DNA of 15,036 bases from the NCBI GenBank assembly GCA_029242295.1, contig JAQWUF010000046.1, forward strand, positions 1 to 15,036. Reading direction: 5' to 3'. Each line of letters starts with the position of its first letter. Position 1 is the stretch's first letter. This document shows, one piece after another, positions 1-7,407 of this stretch. The position numbers and the translations under genes are program-made. The notes below the pieces were generated by a model that was not told the DNA's origin, ran no database searches, and saw nothing but the letters and a program-made list of their open reading frames with translations. Origin of the DNA: UBA2040 sp002332715. GTDB lineage: Bacteria; Bacteroidota; Bacteroidia; Flavobacteriales_D; Crocinitomicaceae.

Positions 1-314
1 ACGGATAATATTCCGTCAACTGAACTAGGTAATTGCCCCATTTTTTTCGCTATTTCGGCGGTATTGTTTCCTCCTAAACCAAAAACGATAGGTTTTCTTT
101 TGGCATTTACCTCTGCCACGATGTCCAATATCTCCAACTTCTCTTCCCACGAAAGTGTTGGCGATTCGCCTGTTGTGCCTTGAACAACAAGAAAATCTAC
201 ATTCTCCTGAATTTGAAATTCGATGAACTTTTTAAGTGCATCTAAATCTATTGCTCCATCGCTTTTGAATGGAGTAACCAACGCGGTACCAGTTCCTTTG
301 AACGGATTTGTCAT
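1..314 (-). CDS. dapA: 4-hydroxy-tetrahydrodipicolinate synthase, N-terminal part (cut by window edge)
   Basis: DapA condenses pyruvate with aspartate semialdehyde, the first committed step to diaminopimelate and lysine, in the cytoplasm. About 104 residues are visible, from the ATG at 314 to the window edge. The N-terminus reads GTGTALVTPF, typical of the family's first barrel strand. GTTGES at residues 46-51 is the pyruvate-pocket signature, whose threonines match Thr44/Thr45 of the E. coli enzyme. The LGGNNTAEIAKKMGQL stretch also fits the family. The catalytic lysine and the YNKP-type loop lie beyond the edge. The ATG overlaps the stop of the upstream gene as ATGA (311-314), suggesting translational coupling and membership of the prmC-ligA string. 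Family assignment is firm; the remainder of the gene cannot be judged. Confidence 0.95.
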   Translation of the reverse strand, partial: MTNPFKGTGTALVTPFKSDGAIDLDALKKFIEFQIQENVDFLVVQGTTGESPTLSWEEKLEILDIVAEVNAKRKPIVFGLGGNNTAEIAKKMGQLPSSVDGILS

Positions 315-778
315 GATTGAATTTTTTCTAATGTTTCTTTTGCAAAGCTAGCTATTTGTTCGATTCTAATTGAACTAGAAGTCAATCGAATGTCAAAATT
401 TATTCCTTCTGTCATACTACTCACGATTCGTTTGCTTGCCTTTGTCTTATTGATCAACTTCACGTATTTATCGTCTATGTGGTCGAAAACCAGCAGAACA
501 TCATAATTCGCTTTAAGTTTTTCCTTGAGCGCTTTGTCTTTAACTTGACCCAATAAATTAAAATCCTTTTTTGCTAAATAATTGAAGCGAGCACTATCCG
601 GAAGTTCTAGTTTTTGTGCTTCTTCGTCAACAAAAACAATGAAAACAGAACTAAGTAGGATGGACCCACTAATTAGTTTTTTCGTGCCTTCCTTGAAATT
701 AGCAAACTCCTTGCTGTCCTTGAAGGTATAAAACACAATAACCTTCTCTCCATTCGATCCGATAACCGCATCAGCCAT
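311..778 (-). CDS. DUF6913-like conserved protein, function unknown
   Basis: A 155-residue soluble protein with no signal peptide or membrane segment. From memory it resembles the DUF6913 family of Flavobacteriia. Corresponding parts are an N-terminal strand (KVIVFYTFKD), a middle KKDFNLLGQVKD followed by YDVLLVFDH (about residues 91-99), then the segment SKRIVSSM and a C-terminal helix (IASFAKETLEKI). Alternating strands and helices suggest an alpha/beta fold. I also recall such genes between ligA and dapA in other flavobacteria, as here, but could not check it. The start ATG at 778 lies inside the ligA 3' end (8-base overlap, ATGGCTGA), and its stop overlaps the dapA start. The arrangement implies co-translation with housekeeping genes, but the biochemical role is unknown. 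The family call is moderate; the coding call is strong. Confidence 0.75.
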   Translation of the reverse strand: MADAVIGSNGEKVIVFYTFKDSKEFANFKEGTKKLISGSILLSSVFIVFVDEEAQKLELPDSARFNYLAKKDFNLLGQVKDKALKEKLKANYDVLLVFDHIDDKYVKLINKTKASKRIVSSMTEGINFDIRLTSSSIRIEQIASFAKETLEKIQS

Positions 779-2783
779 TTTCTAACATTTTTATAAGTGT
801 ATCTTCGTCAATAATCTGAATTCCCAAATCTGACGCTTTCAGTAATTTTGCCGGTCCCATGTTTTCGCCAGCAACTACAAAGGTCGTCTTTTTAGAAATG
901 GAAGATCCTATTTTACCGCCATTTGATTCTATTGTCGCTTTTAATTCGTCACGAGAAAAATTTTGAAAAACGCCAGAAACGACAAATATTTTTCCTTCCA
1001 AAGCAGCGGATGCTAATTCTTGCTCTTCAATTTCTAGTTTCAAACCCGCTTCTTTCAATTGATTGACAAATGCTACATTCTTTTCTTCTAGGAAGAAATT
1101 CTGAACAGAAATGGCAATTACTTCTCCAATTTCGTCTGTACTAACCAATTCGTCGTAGCTTGCTTTGCTCAAGTTTTCCATAGATTTGAACCGTTTGGCT
1201 AGTTTCTTAGCAACGGTTTCACCTACATATCGGATTCCTATTCCAAATAATACTTTTTCAAACGGATTTTCTTTCGATTTTTCAATTCCTTTTATCAGAT
1301 TATCCGCTGATTTATCGGCCATACGCTCTAATTCAACGACTTTATCGAAGGTTAAACTATATAAATCAGCAGCCGTTTGGATCAAACCCAAATTGACCAT
1401 AGCATCCACCGTTTCGGCTCCTATTCCTTCGATATCCATGGCTCTTCGACCAATGAAATGTTCGATTCTACCTTTGATTTGTGGTGGACAACCCAATTCG
1501 TTTGGACAAAAATGTTGTGCTTCTCCTTCTTTTCGGATTAAAGGTGTGTCACATTCCGGACAATTGTCAAGAAACTTTACTTTTTCATCACTTTTTCGAA
1601 GTTTTAGGTCCACTCCAACGATTTTCGGGATGATTTCTCCTCCTTTTTCGACAAAAACGGTGTCGTTTTGGTGCAAATCTAATTTTGCTATTTGATAGGC
1701 ATTGTGCAAAGAAGCTCGTCTAACAGCTGTTCCTCCCAAATTCACAGCTGTGAGATTGGCTACTGGTGTAATTGCACCTGTGCGTCCAACCTGATAGGTC
1801 ACTGTTTCCAATTCGGTTGAAACGCGTTCGGTTTTGAATTTATAGGCTATTGCCCAACGCGGTGATTTGGCAGTGAAGCCCAACTCGTTTTGCATATTGT
1901 AATCGTTCACTTTGATGACTACACCATCTATTTCAAAAGGCAATTCCGAGCGTTTTTTATCCCAATAATGAATGAAATCCATGATTCCATCTATAGAATT
2001 GACTTTTGTTATATAATTCTTTTCAGCTGAAGGGATTTTAAATCCCCATTCTTTGGCTTTCAATACCGATTCGTAATGTCCTTCCAAGGGTAAATCTGCT
2101 CCATAAACTCCGTAAAGTAAGCAATCTAGTCCTCTGTCTGCTACTACTTTAGAATCTTGCGACTTCAAGGTGCCAGAAGCAGAATTTCTCGGATTAGCAA
2201 AAACGGGTTCACCCAATTCCAAACGGGCTTCATTGATTTTCACGAAGTTTTCCAAAGGGAAAAATATCTCACCGCGGATTTCAAAGTCTTGCGGGAAATT
2301 GCCGTTCAATTGAAGAGGCACCGTTCGTATGGTTTTTACGTTCGTACTCACTTCTTCTCCTTTGGTGCCATCACCTCGGGTTACCGCTTGCGTCAATTGT
2401 CCATTTTCGTAACGAATACCAATGGCAACACCATCGTATTTTAATTCGCACACATAATCAATGGTACCTTCCACCAATTTTTTAATTCTTGTTTCCCATT
2501 CTACGATTTCTTCTTCGGAATAGGTGTTAGATAAAGAAAGCATGGGAAAACGATGTACGACCGACTTGAATTTTTTGGTAATGTCGCCTCCTACTCTTTT
2601 CGTTGGACTGTTAGGATCACTCAATTCTGGAAATTCCTGCTCTAAATCTTGCAATTCCTTGAGCATTGAATCAAACTCAAAGTCGGTGACAACAGATTCA
2701 TTGTCAACATAATACGCATGATTTAGCTTTCTGATTTCGTCAGCTAATTTCTGGATTTTTTCTTGGGTCGTTTCTGGATTCAT
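771..2783 (-). CDS. ligA: NAD+-dependent DNA ligase LigA
   Basis: This enzyme seals nicks in DNA during replication and repair, using NAD+ as the adenylate donor. The 670-residue length is normal for the family. All expected parts are visible. The Ia domain with HAYYVDNE lies at about residues 22-29. The adenylation motif KYDG starts at 115, with Lys115 as the nucleotidyl acceptor. FEIRGEIFF is at about 167-175 and FANPRNSASGTLK at about 195-207. DGVVIKV lies near 286-292, and the zinc finger cysteines are 408, 411, 426 and 432. Helix-hairpin-helix repeats span about 440-580, and the C-terminal BRCT domain about 593-670. The ATG at 2783 is 1 base after the prmC stop, and the 3' end overlaps the next gene by 8 bases. 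No disruption is seen. Confidence 0.98.
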   Translation of the reverse strand: MNPETTQEKIQKLADEIRKLNHAYYVDNESVVTDFEFDSMLKELQDLEQEFPELSDPNSPTKRVGGDITKKFKSVVHRFPMLSLSNTYSEEEIVEWETRIKKLVEGTIDYVCELKYDGVAIGIRYENGQLTQAVTRGDGTKGEEVSTNVKTIRTVPLQLNGNFPQDFEIRGEIFFPLENFVKINEARLELGEPVFANPRNSASGTLKSQDSKVVADRGLDCLLYGVYGADLPLEGHYESVLKAKEWGFKIPSAEKNYITKVNSIDGIMDFIHYWDKKRSELPFEIDGVVIKVNDYNMQNELGFTAKSPRWAIAYKFKTERVSTELETVTYQVGRTGAITPVANLTAVNLGGTAVRRASLHNAYQIAKLDLHQNDTVFVEKGGEIIPKIVGVDLKLRKSDEKVKFLDNCPECDTPLIRKEGEAQHFCPNELGCPPQIKGRIEHFIGRRAMDIEGIGAETVDAMVNLGLIQTAADLYSLTFDKVVELERMADKSADNLIKGIEKSKENPFEKVLFGIGIRYVGETVAKKLAKRFKSMENLSKASYDELVSTDEIGEVIAISVQNFFLEEKNVAFVNQLKEAGLKLEIEEQELASAALEGKIFVVSGVFQNFSRDELKATIESNGGKIGSSISKKTTFVVAGENMGPAKLLKASDLGIQIIDEDTLIKMLENG

Positions 2784-2784
2784 A

Positions 2785-3618
2785 TTATTTTTTCATCGCG
2801 CTTATCATCCTGTTTTTACCTTGTAGGTCAGCATGAAGTTGAATGTTTTCGAATTTTTCTTGGGTTAACAAATCTATTGTTTCTTGTCCAAAATCTTCGT
2901 GTATTTCATAAAAAAGAAATCCACCACTTTTCAACCCTTTTTGGGCAGATTGGGCAATCACTCGATAAAACAAAAGGGGATCTTCATTGGAAACGAAAAG
3001 AGCTGCTTCGGGTTCAAACATTAGCACATTGGTCTCCATCAGTTCTTTATCACGCATTGGGATGTACGGTGGATTGGAGATCCAAACATCATAGGAACCA
3101 TCTTCATATTTTTGTATTTCCTCGGTCTTCAAGACATTTGCAGTTGAAAAATTGACAGACATGTTATTTAAAACATTGTTCCGTTTTGCCAATGTGATAA
3201 CTTCCTCGAATTTATCTAGCCCTAAAACGATAGAAGCTGGTCGTTCTTGTTGAATCGCTATGGCAATACACCCAGTTCCAGTGCACACATCCAAAATTTT
3301 GGGTGAATTGAATTTATCGGTTGTTTGAAGAACAAGTTCAACTAATTCTTCGGTTTCTGGTCGTGGAATTAAGGCGGCTGGCTCACACAAAATGCGACAA
3401 TCGCGAAAAACGGTTTCACCAAGAATGTACTGCAAAGGCCTATTTGTATCTAATTCTTCGATAATTTGGTTGAATTGATTTTCAATTTCCTCAGAAACCT
3501 CTTCGTCCAAATGCAAATTGGTTGCTGAAAAAGGGAAATCAAGAAGATGACTAGCGACCGCTTTGAAATGATATTGAACAGAAAGAGAGGTCCACTTTTG
3601 GTGAAACCTCTCTTCCAT
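2785..3618 (-). CDS. prmC: Peptide chain release factor N5-glutamine methyltransferase
   Basis: PrmC methylates the glutamine of the GGQ motif in release factors RF1 and RF2, using S-adenosylmethionine. From the ATG at 3618 the protein has 277 residues. It has a helical N-terminal substrate domain, then LIPRPETE (about 83-90), the SAM-binding loop ILDVCTGTGC (108-117), and the catalytic NPPY (182-185), which binds the target glutamine. The C-terminal LQGKNRMISA is also typical. An in-frame TTG at 3648 would add 10 residues. I prefer the ATG because it gives the length and NPPY position of the E. coli enzyme and is preceded by an A-rich stretch common before flavobacterial starts. It sits 1 base from ligA and 78 bases after the T9SS cargo gene, with no obvious promoter in between. 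Confidence 0.96.
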   Translation of the reverse strand: MEERFHQKWTSLSVQYHFKAVASHLLDFPFSATNLHLDEEVSEEIENQFNQIIEELDTNRPLQYILGETVFRDCRILCEPAALIPRPETEELVELVLQTTDKFNSPKILDVCTGTGCIAIAIQQERPASIVLGLDKFEEVITLAKRNNVLNNMSVNFSTANVLKTEEIQKYEDGSYDVWISNPPYIPMRDKELMETNVLMFEPEAALFVSNEDPLLFYRVIAQSAQKGLKSGGFLFYEIHEDFGQETIDLLTQEKFENIQLHADLQGKNRMISAMKK

Positions 3619-3656
3619 TTTTTCTTTTATATTTCTAAGCTTGGTCAACTTTTTTC

Positions 3657-3671
3657 TCGCGAATATCGCGA
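3657..3671. repeat. Short hairpin-forming inverted repeat TCGCGA-ATA-TCGCGA
   Basis: Two TCGCGA hexamers, each self-complementary, are separated by three bases in the short gap between the T9SS cargo gene and prmC. RNA from either strand could form a 6-base-pair GC-rich stem. On the plus strand a T-rich run follows (terminator-like), but no gene transcribes that way here. On the transcribed minus strand the stem is followed by A residues, so it is not a classical terminator. It may be an mRNA-processing or protein-binding site, or chance. Confidence 0.4.
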
Positions 3672-3696
3672 TTTTTCTTTGATATTGCTCTTCGTT

Positions 3697-6573
3697 TTAG
3701 TCTCTCACCAAATGAAAAAATCCTTGTGCATCTATTTCCTTGCCTGAAACGTCTTTGGCATAAATCTTATAGAAATAAACACCATCATCGGCATCCTCAC
3801 CACCTTGAGATTTACCATTCCAACCTTTTGACATGTCGTTGAATTCGTACATTACATTTCCCCAACGGTTTAAAATCTGGCAAGAGAAGACCAAAAAGGA
3901 CTCGTTTTGATTCAGAAGCGGGCCGTAAATTCCATTAACAGCATCGCCGTTTGGTGTAAAGACATTAGGCATTTCAATACTGCACGGACGAGTATCAAAA
4001 AGGAAAGGCCAAGAATGATTTCCGCATGCATTATACGCGGTGACCAAATGATATCCTCCCTCATCAAAAGTTGCAGACGGTCCTGTCTGTCCATTACTCC
4101 AGGTATAGCTCACCACATTTTGCCAAGCATCGTAAGCCTGAAACGTCTCTGGAGTACCAATACACCCAATTTTATCTGCAACCTCTACATAAGGATAGAA
4201 AGTTACATTAATCATTAATGTATCAGCATCGTTACAAACGGGTTCCGAATACGCTAAGTAGTACACTCCTGGCAAAGTGAATTCTGCATTGGTTTGCAAA
4301 GAGTCTGGTGGATAAAAAGTAACTACTCCGGGTCCGGATAATTGAGTCCAAATTCCAGTTTCTACTCCAAAATTCATGTCCAAATCGGCCGAATCTCCGC
4401 ACAAAGTGTTCAGTTGATTGATTTGAATTTTCGTTTGCGTTTCTATCGTGAAGGTGGTGTCATTCGCACAACCGACCAAGTTCGAAATGTTCAAAGTATA
4501 TGTGCCAACGGGCAAATTTGCCGAGAAAAGTGAATCCAATCCTGGATCAGCTAATCCCCAGGAAGCACTCGAAAGCAAAGCTGAATCTATCAACTGAATA
4601 TTCTCCGTGATTCCAATGCCTGGACAAATAAAATAGTCTGGATTATTGAAATTGATTTCAGGTGCTGCCGAATAATTCACTGTCATGGTGTCCGAATACG
4701 GACAAAATCCATCCGTATAAATTAAGTTGTAAATTCCTGTCGTTGGAAAAGAAACCATGGTGTTTATATTCGTATTGGAGGCGAAGAAAGGAACGCCCGG
4801 GGAAGGTTGAAGATACGACCAAACCCCTGAACCTGAACCTCCTGTGTTATAGGAGAACAAGATGTTATTGTTACACATTGCTGTGTCATTTTGTAGGACA
4901 ATTGGTGTTACATCGGTCACGAGTAAAAGTTTCGTTTTAGCACATAAACCATATTGGTCGGTCACGGTAACAGAATATGTTCCTGTTCCCAGATAATTAC
5001 TCCACAAAGTGTCTAGAGCTGGATTTGATAAGCCCCAATTGATCGAACTATAATTTATAGAATCTGTGATTTGGAAAAGATTAGCTGTATCTCCTGGACA
5101 AATCACCGTATTACCGGTTATGTTAAAGTTGAAGGGTTGACCTACTGTAAAGTTCGCACTTACTCTTTTAAAACATCCATTTTTTTCTACTGTAACACCA
5201 AAGTTAGACATTGAAGAACCCACAATTATTGAACTATCTAACAAAAGGTTATCCCAAAGATAGGAGTCGTATGGTCCATTGAGTACCCCCGTTACAACTG
5301 AATCACAGCCTGCGGTTGGATCAATGACGGGATTGAAGTTTGACGTTCCCGTTGAATCTATAATTACAGTAAGATTTAGAGTTGTTACACCTGGTGGCAC
5401 AGCATTGTCGGTTGCAGTAACCGTTACTGTATGAGTTCCAACAAAAGCCGCACTACCGGCAACGCGTAAAACGGCGGATGCAGTATTTCCTGGCGTGTTT
5501 GAAATGATTTGTAAATTCGTTAATGTCCCTGGATTTATAGCAATTGAAGTAGATTGATTTGCCTCAGGCGAAAGGAAAATGAAAGGTACATCGGCCGTAT
5601 CTCCTATTGAACATACTTTGAAAGTATCACACGAAGATGCTCCGTTTGGAACTGGAGGAATATTATTGGTGTTACAAACATCAAAAAAGAAGCTTTTATA
5701 ATCTAACCAGCTGATACCATCTGGATTTCCAAGCGCTCCGTCAAAATCGGTTCCGGGATGATCGAAACGTGCGACTAAAAAGTAATTCGTGTTATTTCCT
5801 TTATTGGCCCCGCAAGTTGCAGGCACTCCTCCAAAACCATTAACTCCTTGAGATGCAGCTCCGGTGGTCCATTGCATATCTTTATAACAAAACGCTACGT
5901 TTCCACCATCAATCACTGGGTCATTTCCATCAGTAATTATCAATTGAAATGAATTTCGTTTATCTCCTTGAATACTATAGTAACCAACGTCTTCCCAATT
6001 GACATAAAGCGCTGTTGGGGTGATTTTATAGACAACCTGACCCAACGGTAGTCCTGTTATTGGATCAACCCGTGTATCAACATCACCCCAAAATGGAGCA
6101 ATAATTTGGTTTCCACTAGATGGAAAAGCAGTCGCACTAAATGTTGCCATAGGCGAGCCAAAAGTCAAATTTCCATTGTTATTGATGTAACAGCTATTCA
6201 CCGTATCACCATAAAAACAAAAATCAAACGGAAGACTAATTAATGGACTAGAACCATCGTCATTTGGTGCCAAGGCTAGGATATAACTTGAATCAGGATC
6301 GACGTAACAATTGCAACCACTTGCTTTTGGTGGGATATCACCTTTGCCTTTCTTCTTTAAATTTCGATGTTTTCCGAGTGAATAATCATACACTTCGTGG
6401 CCATTGGGTTGTTCAATATCATACAGTCCAAGTGACCCGTTTCTCTTCGCTTCCTCGTATTTTTTTGAGTCTACTTTTATCGATTGCTGTTCTTTCTGAA
6501 TATTTTCTGTTTCCGTTTGAGAAAAACTGAAAAAACTCACAAAAATCAAAATCAAAAAGATAATTCTATTCAT
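3697..6573 (-). CDS. Secreted T9SS type B cargo with nidogen-like domain and Ig/PKD-like repeats
   Basis: A 958-residue surface or secreted protein. Residues 1-19 form a clear signal peptide ending FSFSQ, for Sec export. An acidic/lysine-rich linker follows, then CNC at 88-90. Residues about 96-300 resemble a nidogen (NIDO) domain, with the core IIAPFWGDVDTR at 157-168, NSFQLIITDG and NVAFCYKDMQW. Residues 320-405 look like a cadherin- or PKD-like beta sandwich. Residues 487-797 are two copies of a module about 158 residues long. The C-terminus, from MPNVFTPNGDAVNG (868) to the end, with ILNRWGNVMYE and DGVYFYKIYA, is the type B sorting domain (CHU_C, gliding-motility-associated C-terminal). 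That domain directs T9SS translocation across the outer membrane. Many cysteines suggest disulfides. Ligand or function is unknown; adhesion is an inference. It lies 72 bases downstream of the barrel gene, probably co-transcribed. Confidence 0.93.
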   Translation of the reverse strand: MNRIIFLILIFVSFFSFSQTETENIQKEQQSIKVDSKKYEEAKRNGSLGLYDIEQPNGHEVYDYSLGKHRNLKKKGKGDIPPKASGCNCYVDPDSSYILALAPNDDGSSPLISLPFDFCFYGDTVNSCYINNNGNLTFGSPMATFSATAFPSSGNQIIAPFWGDVDTRVDPITGLPLGQVVYKITPTALYVNWEDVGYYSIQGDKRNSFQLIITDGNDPVIDGGNVAFCYKDMQWTTGAASQGVNGFGGVPATCGANKGNNTNYFLVARFDHPGTDFDGALGNPDGISWLDYKSFFFDVCNTNNIPPVPNGASSCDTFKVCSIGDTADVPFIFLSPEANQSTSIAINPGTLTNLQIISNTPGNTASAVLRVAGSAAFVGTHTVTVTATDNAVPPGVTTLNLTVIIDSTGTSNFNPVIDPTAGCDSVVTGVLNGPYDSYLWDNLLLDSSIIVGSSMSNFGVTVEKNGCFKRVSANFTVGQPFNFNITGNTVICPGDTANLFQITDSINYSSINWGLSNPALDTLWSNYLGTGTYSVTVTDQYGLCAKTKLLLVTDVTPIVLQNDTAMCNNNILFSYNTGGSGSGVWSYLQPSPGVPFFASNTNINTMVSFPTTGIYNLIYTDGFCPYSDTMTVNYSAAPEINFNNPDYFICPGIGITENIQLIDSALLSSASWGLADPGLDSLFSANLPVGTYTLNISNLVGCANDTTFTIETQTKIQINQLNTLCGDSADLDMNFGVETGIWTQLSGPGVVTFYPPDSLQTNAEFTLPGVYYLAYSEPVCNDADTLMINVTFYPYVEVADKIGCIGTPETFQAYDAWQNVVSYTWSNGQTGPSATFDEGGYHLVTAYNACGNHSWPFLFDTRPCSIEMPNVFTPNGDAVNGIYGPLLNQNESFLVFSCQILNRWGNVMYEFNDMSKGWNGKSQGGEDADDGVYFYKIYAKDVSGKEIDAQGFFHLVRD
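4183..4644 (-). repeat. Tandem protein module, copy 2 (residues about 644-797 of the T9SS cargo)
   Basis: Second copy of the unit. ICPG lies at 649-652, ASWGLADPGLD at 670-680, LPVGTYTLNI, a central cysteine (725), GIWTQL at 740-745 and GVYYLAYSEPVC at 769-780. The two copies are clearly related but diverged, so the duplication is old rather than recent. Confidence 0.8.
4654..5115 (-). repeat. Tandem protein module, copy 1 (residues about 487-640 of the T9SS cargo)
   Basis: First copy of a duplicated two-domain unit. Landmarks are ICPG at 491-494, INWGLSNPALD at 511-521, LGTGTYSVTV, a central cysteine (567), GVWSYL at 583-588 and GIYNLIYTDGFC at 613-624. The landmarks recur 157-159 residues later in copy 2. 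Confidence 0.8.
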
Positions 6574-6645
6574 AGTTTTTATATTTTATAATTCAATTAG
6601 GCAGTCCTTTAGAAAACGTTAAATTCTTTGGTTTCGTTGCATGCT

Positions 6646-7287
6646 TTATCGCTTACTTTTAAAGTAATGCGTATACCCAAATACAACGGTAATATATTGA
6701 GTTCTTGTTTTAAATTTCACCGGGTCATAGCCTGCGTTGGAACTCAATCCAATCATAGTTGGCTGGAAACCAAAATCTTGAATCACGTACCCAACCGCAA
6801 ATTTAATAGTTGTTCTATCATCGATTGTTAGCATTACGCCGGCGTTCGGTTCAAAATACAGACTGCCCAATTGTCTTAATTTGCCTTCGTTGATCACTAT
6901 AGAATCCGACTTGAAAAAATTCATCGTATATCCCATATTCATGCCAACATCAGTACCAAAATTCGACGAATGAAATTTCTCATGTCCCACTTTTACAAAA
7001 CCGGACGGCATTAAAATAGCACCTTTATTCGCTTCGGAGATTTTAAACTCGTTCAAGGTGAAATAAGAATAATTCACGCCTACCCCAAAGTACAACGCAT
7101 TTTCAAAGGTGTACTGAAAATGAACACTGGAATTGAGTAAACCTTGCATGATTCCATTAAAGGATTCGTTCTGTACATTGATAGGCAACCCAAAATTTAC
7201 ATGAAAACTGGCTTTGGGTTTTATATTTTGTGCCCCAACAAATGAGAAAACAAAACAACTCAACATTCCAAAAAGCCAATACCGCAT
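6646..7287 (-). CDS. Predicted outer-membrane beta-barrel protein
   Basis: 213 residues from the ATG at 7287. The N-terminus is a signal peptide (charged MRYW start, hydrophobic core, cleavage about after GAQ at residues 18-20). The mature part is rich in alternating hydrophobic/aromatic strands, such as ALYFGVGVNYSYF, SLYFEPNAGVMLTID and QYITVVFGYTHYF at the end. That is a pattern of small Bacteroidota outer-membrane barrels with a C-terminal aromatic strand. It lacks the DPQFTQY-like N-terminal signature of PorP/SprF proteins, which often accompany type B T9SS cargo, so I do not call it PorP/SprF. An ATG at 7356 would add 23 residues before the signal peptide and is rejected. The T9SS cargo gene follows after 72 bases. 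A role in displaying or anchoring that cargo is possible but unproven. Confidence 0.75.
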   Translation of the reverse strand: MRYWLFGMLSCFVFSFVGAQNIKPKASFHVNFGLPINVQNESFNGIMQGLLNSSVHFQYTFENALYFGVGVNYSYFTLNEFKISEANKGAILMPSGFVKVGHEKFHSSNFGTDVGMNMGYTMNFFKSDSIVINEGKLRQLGSLYFEPNAGVMLTIDDRTTIKFAVGYVIQDFGFQPTMIGLSSNAGYDPVKFKTRTQYITVVFGYTHYFKSKR

Positions 7288-7303
7288 ACGTCTATCTTTA
7301 AAA

Positions 7304-7311
7304 CAAAAATA
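7304..7311 (-). promoter_or_regulatory. Candidate -7 box (TATTTTTG) for the beta-barrel gene
   Basis: TATTTTTG matches the Bacteroidota -7 consensus TAnnTTTG, 16 bases before the ATG at 7287. No good TTTG -33 element is found 19-21 bases upstream, so support is limited. It touches the inverted repeat at 7310-7337. Confidence 0.3.
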
Positions 7312-7337
7312 GGCAATTCTTGTTAAAATATTGCCTA
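7310..7337. repeat. 8-base inverted repeat TAGGCAAT-N12-ATTGCCTA, candidate operator
   Basis: The arms 7310-7317 and 7330-7337 are perfectly complementary, with a 12-base AT-rich spacer. The dyad sits in the divergent region between the barrel gene and the EamA gene and overlaps the edge of the candidate minus-strand -7 box. Arm centres 20 bases apart would place both on the same face of the helix, as for a dimeric regulator. No regulator gene is adjacent, so the binding protein is unknown. Confidence 0.4.
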
Positions 7338-7362
7338 CTAAAATAGCGAAAACCATGAAGGC

Positions 7363-7393
7363 TAGTTTTGATTCTTCTAGAAGTTTAACTTTG
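7363..7393 (+). promoter_or_regulatory. Candidate -7 boxes (TAGTTTTG, TAACTTTG) for the EamA gene
   Basis: Two matches to TAnnTTTG lie at 7363-7370 and 7386-7393, upstream of the ATG at 7408. The first would give a leader of about 30 bases, the second a leader of under 10. Neither has a convincing TTTG at the standard 19-21 base spacing; the TTTG within the first lies 15 bases before the second. Confidence 0.25.
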
Positions 7394-7407
7394 ACTAAAA
7401 ATCTCGA

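Noticed and set aside
1165..1695. Long open frame on the plus strand inside ligA (176 residues)
   Set aside because: It is the antisense shadow of well-conserved ligA adenylation, zinc-finger and HhH regions; no family features or start context.
3619..3648. TTG start adding 10 residues to prmC
   Set aside because: The ATG at 3618 gives the standard 277-residue length and NPPY position; the TTG cannot be excluded entirely.
3657..3680. Hairpin plus T-run as an intrinsic terminator
   Set aside because: The T-run follows only on the plus strand, where no gene runs; all genes around it are transcribed on the minus strand.
3907..4940. Several plus-strand open frames inside the T9SS cargo gene
   Set aside because: Low-complexity shadows opposite a confirmed coding sequence; none has a signal peptide, motif or plausible start.
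6646..7287. PorP/SprF identity for the barrel gene
   Set aside because: Suggested by the neighbouring type B cargo, but the protein is too short and lacks the DPQFTQY-type N-terminal signature.
7288..7356. Upstream ATG at 7356 for the beta-barrel gene
   Set aside because: It would place 23 residues before a clear signal peptide and put the promoter-like dyad inside coding sequence.
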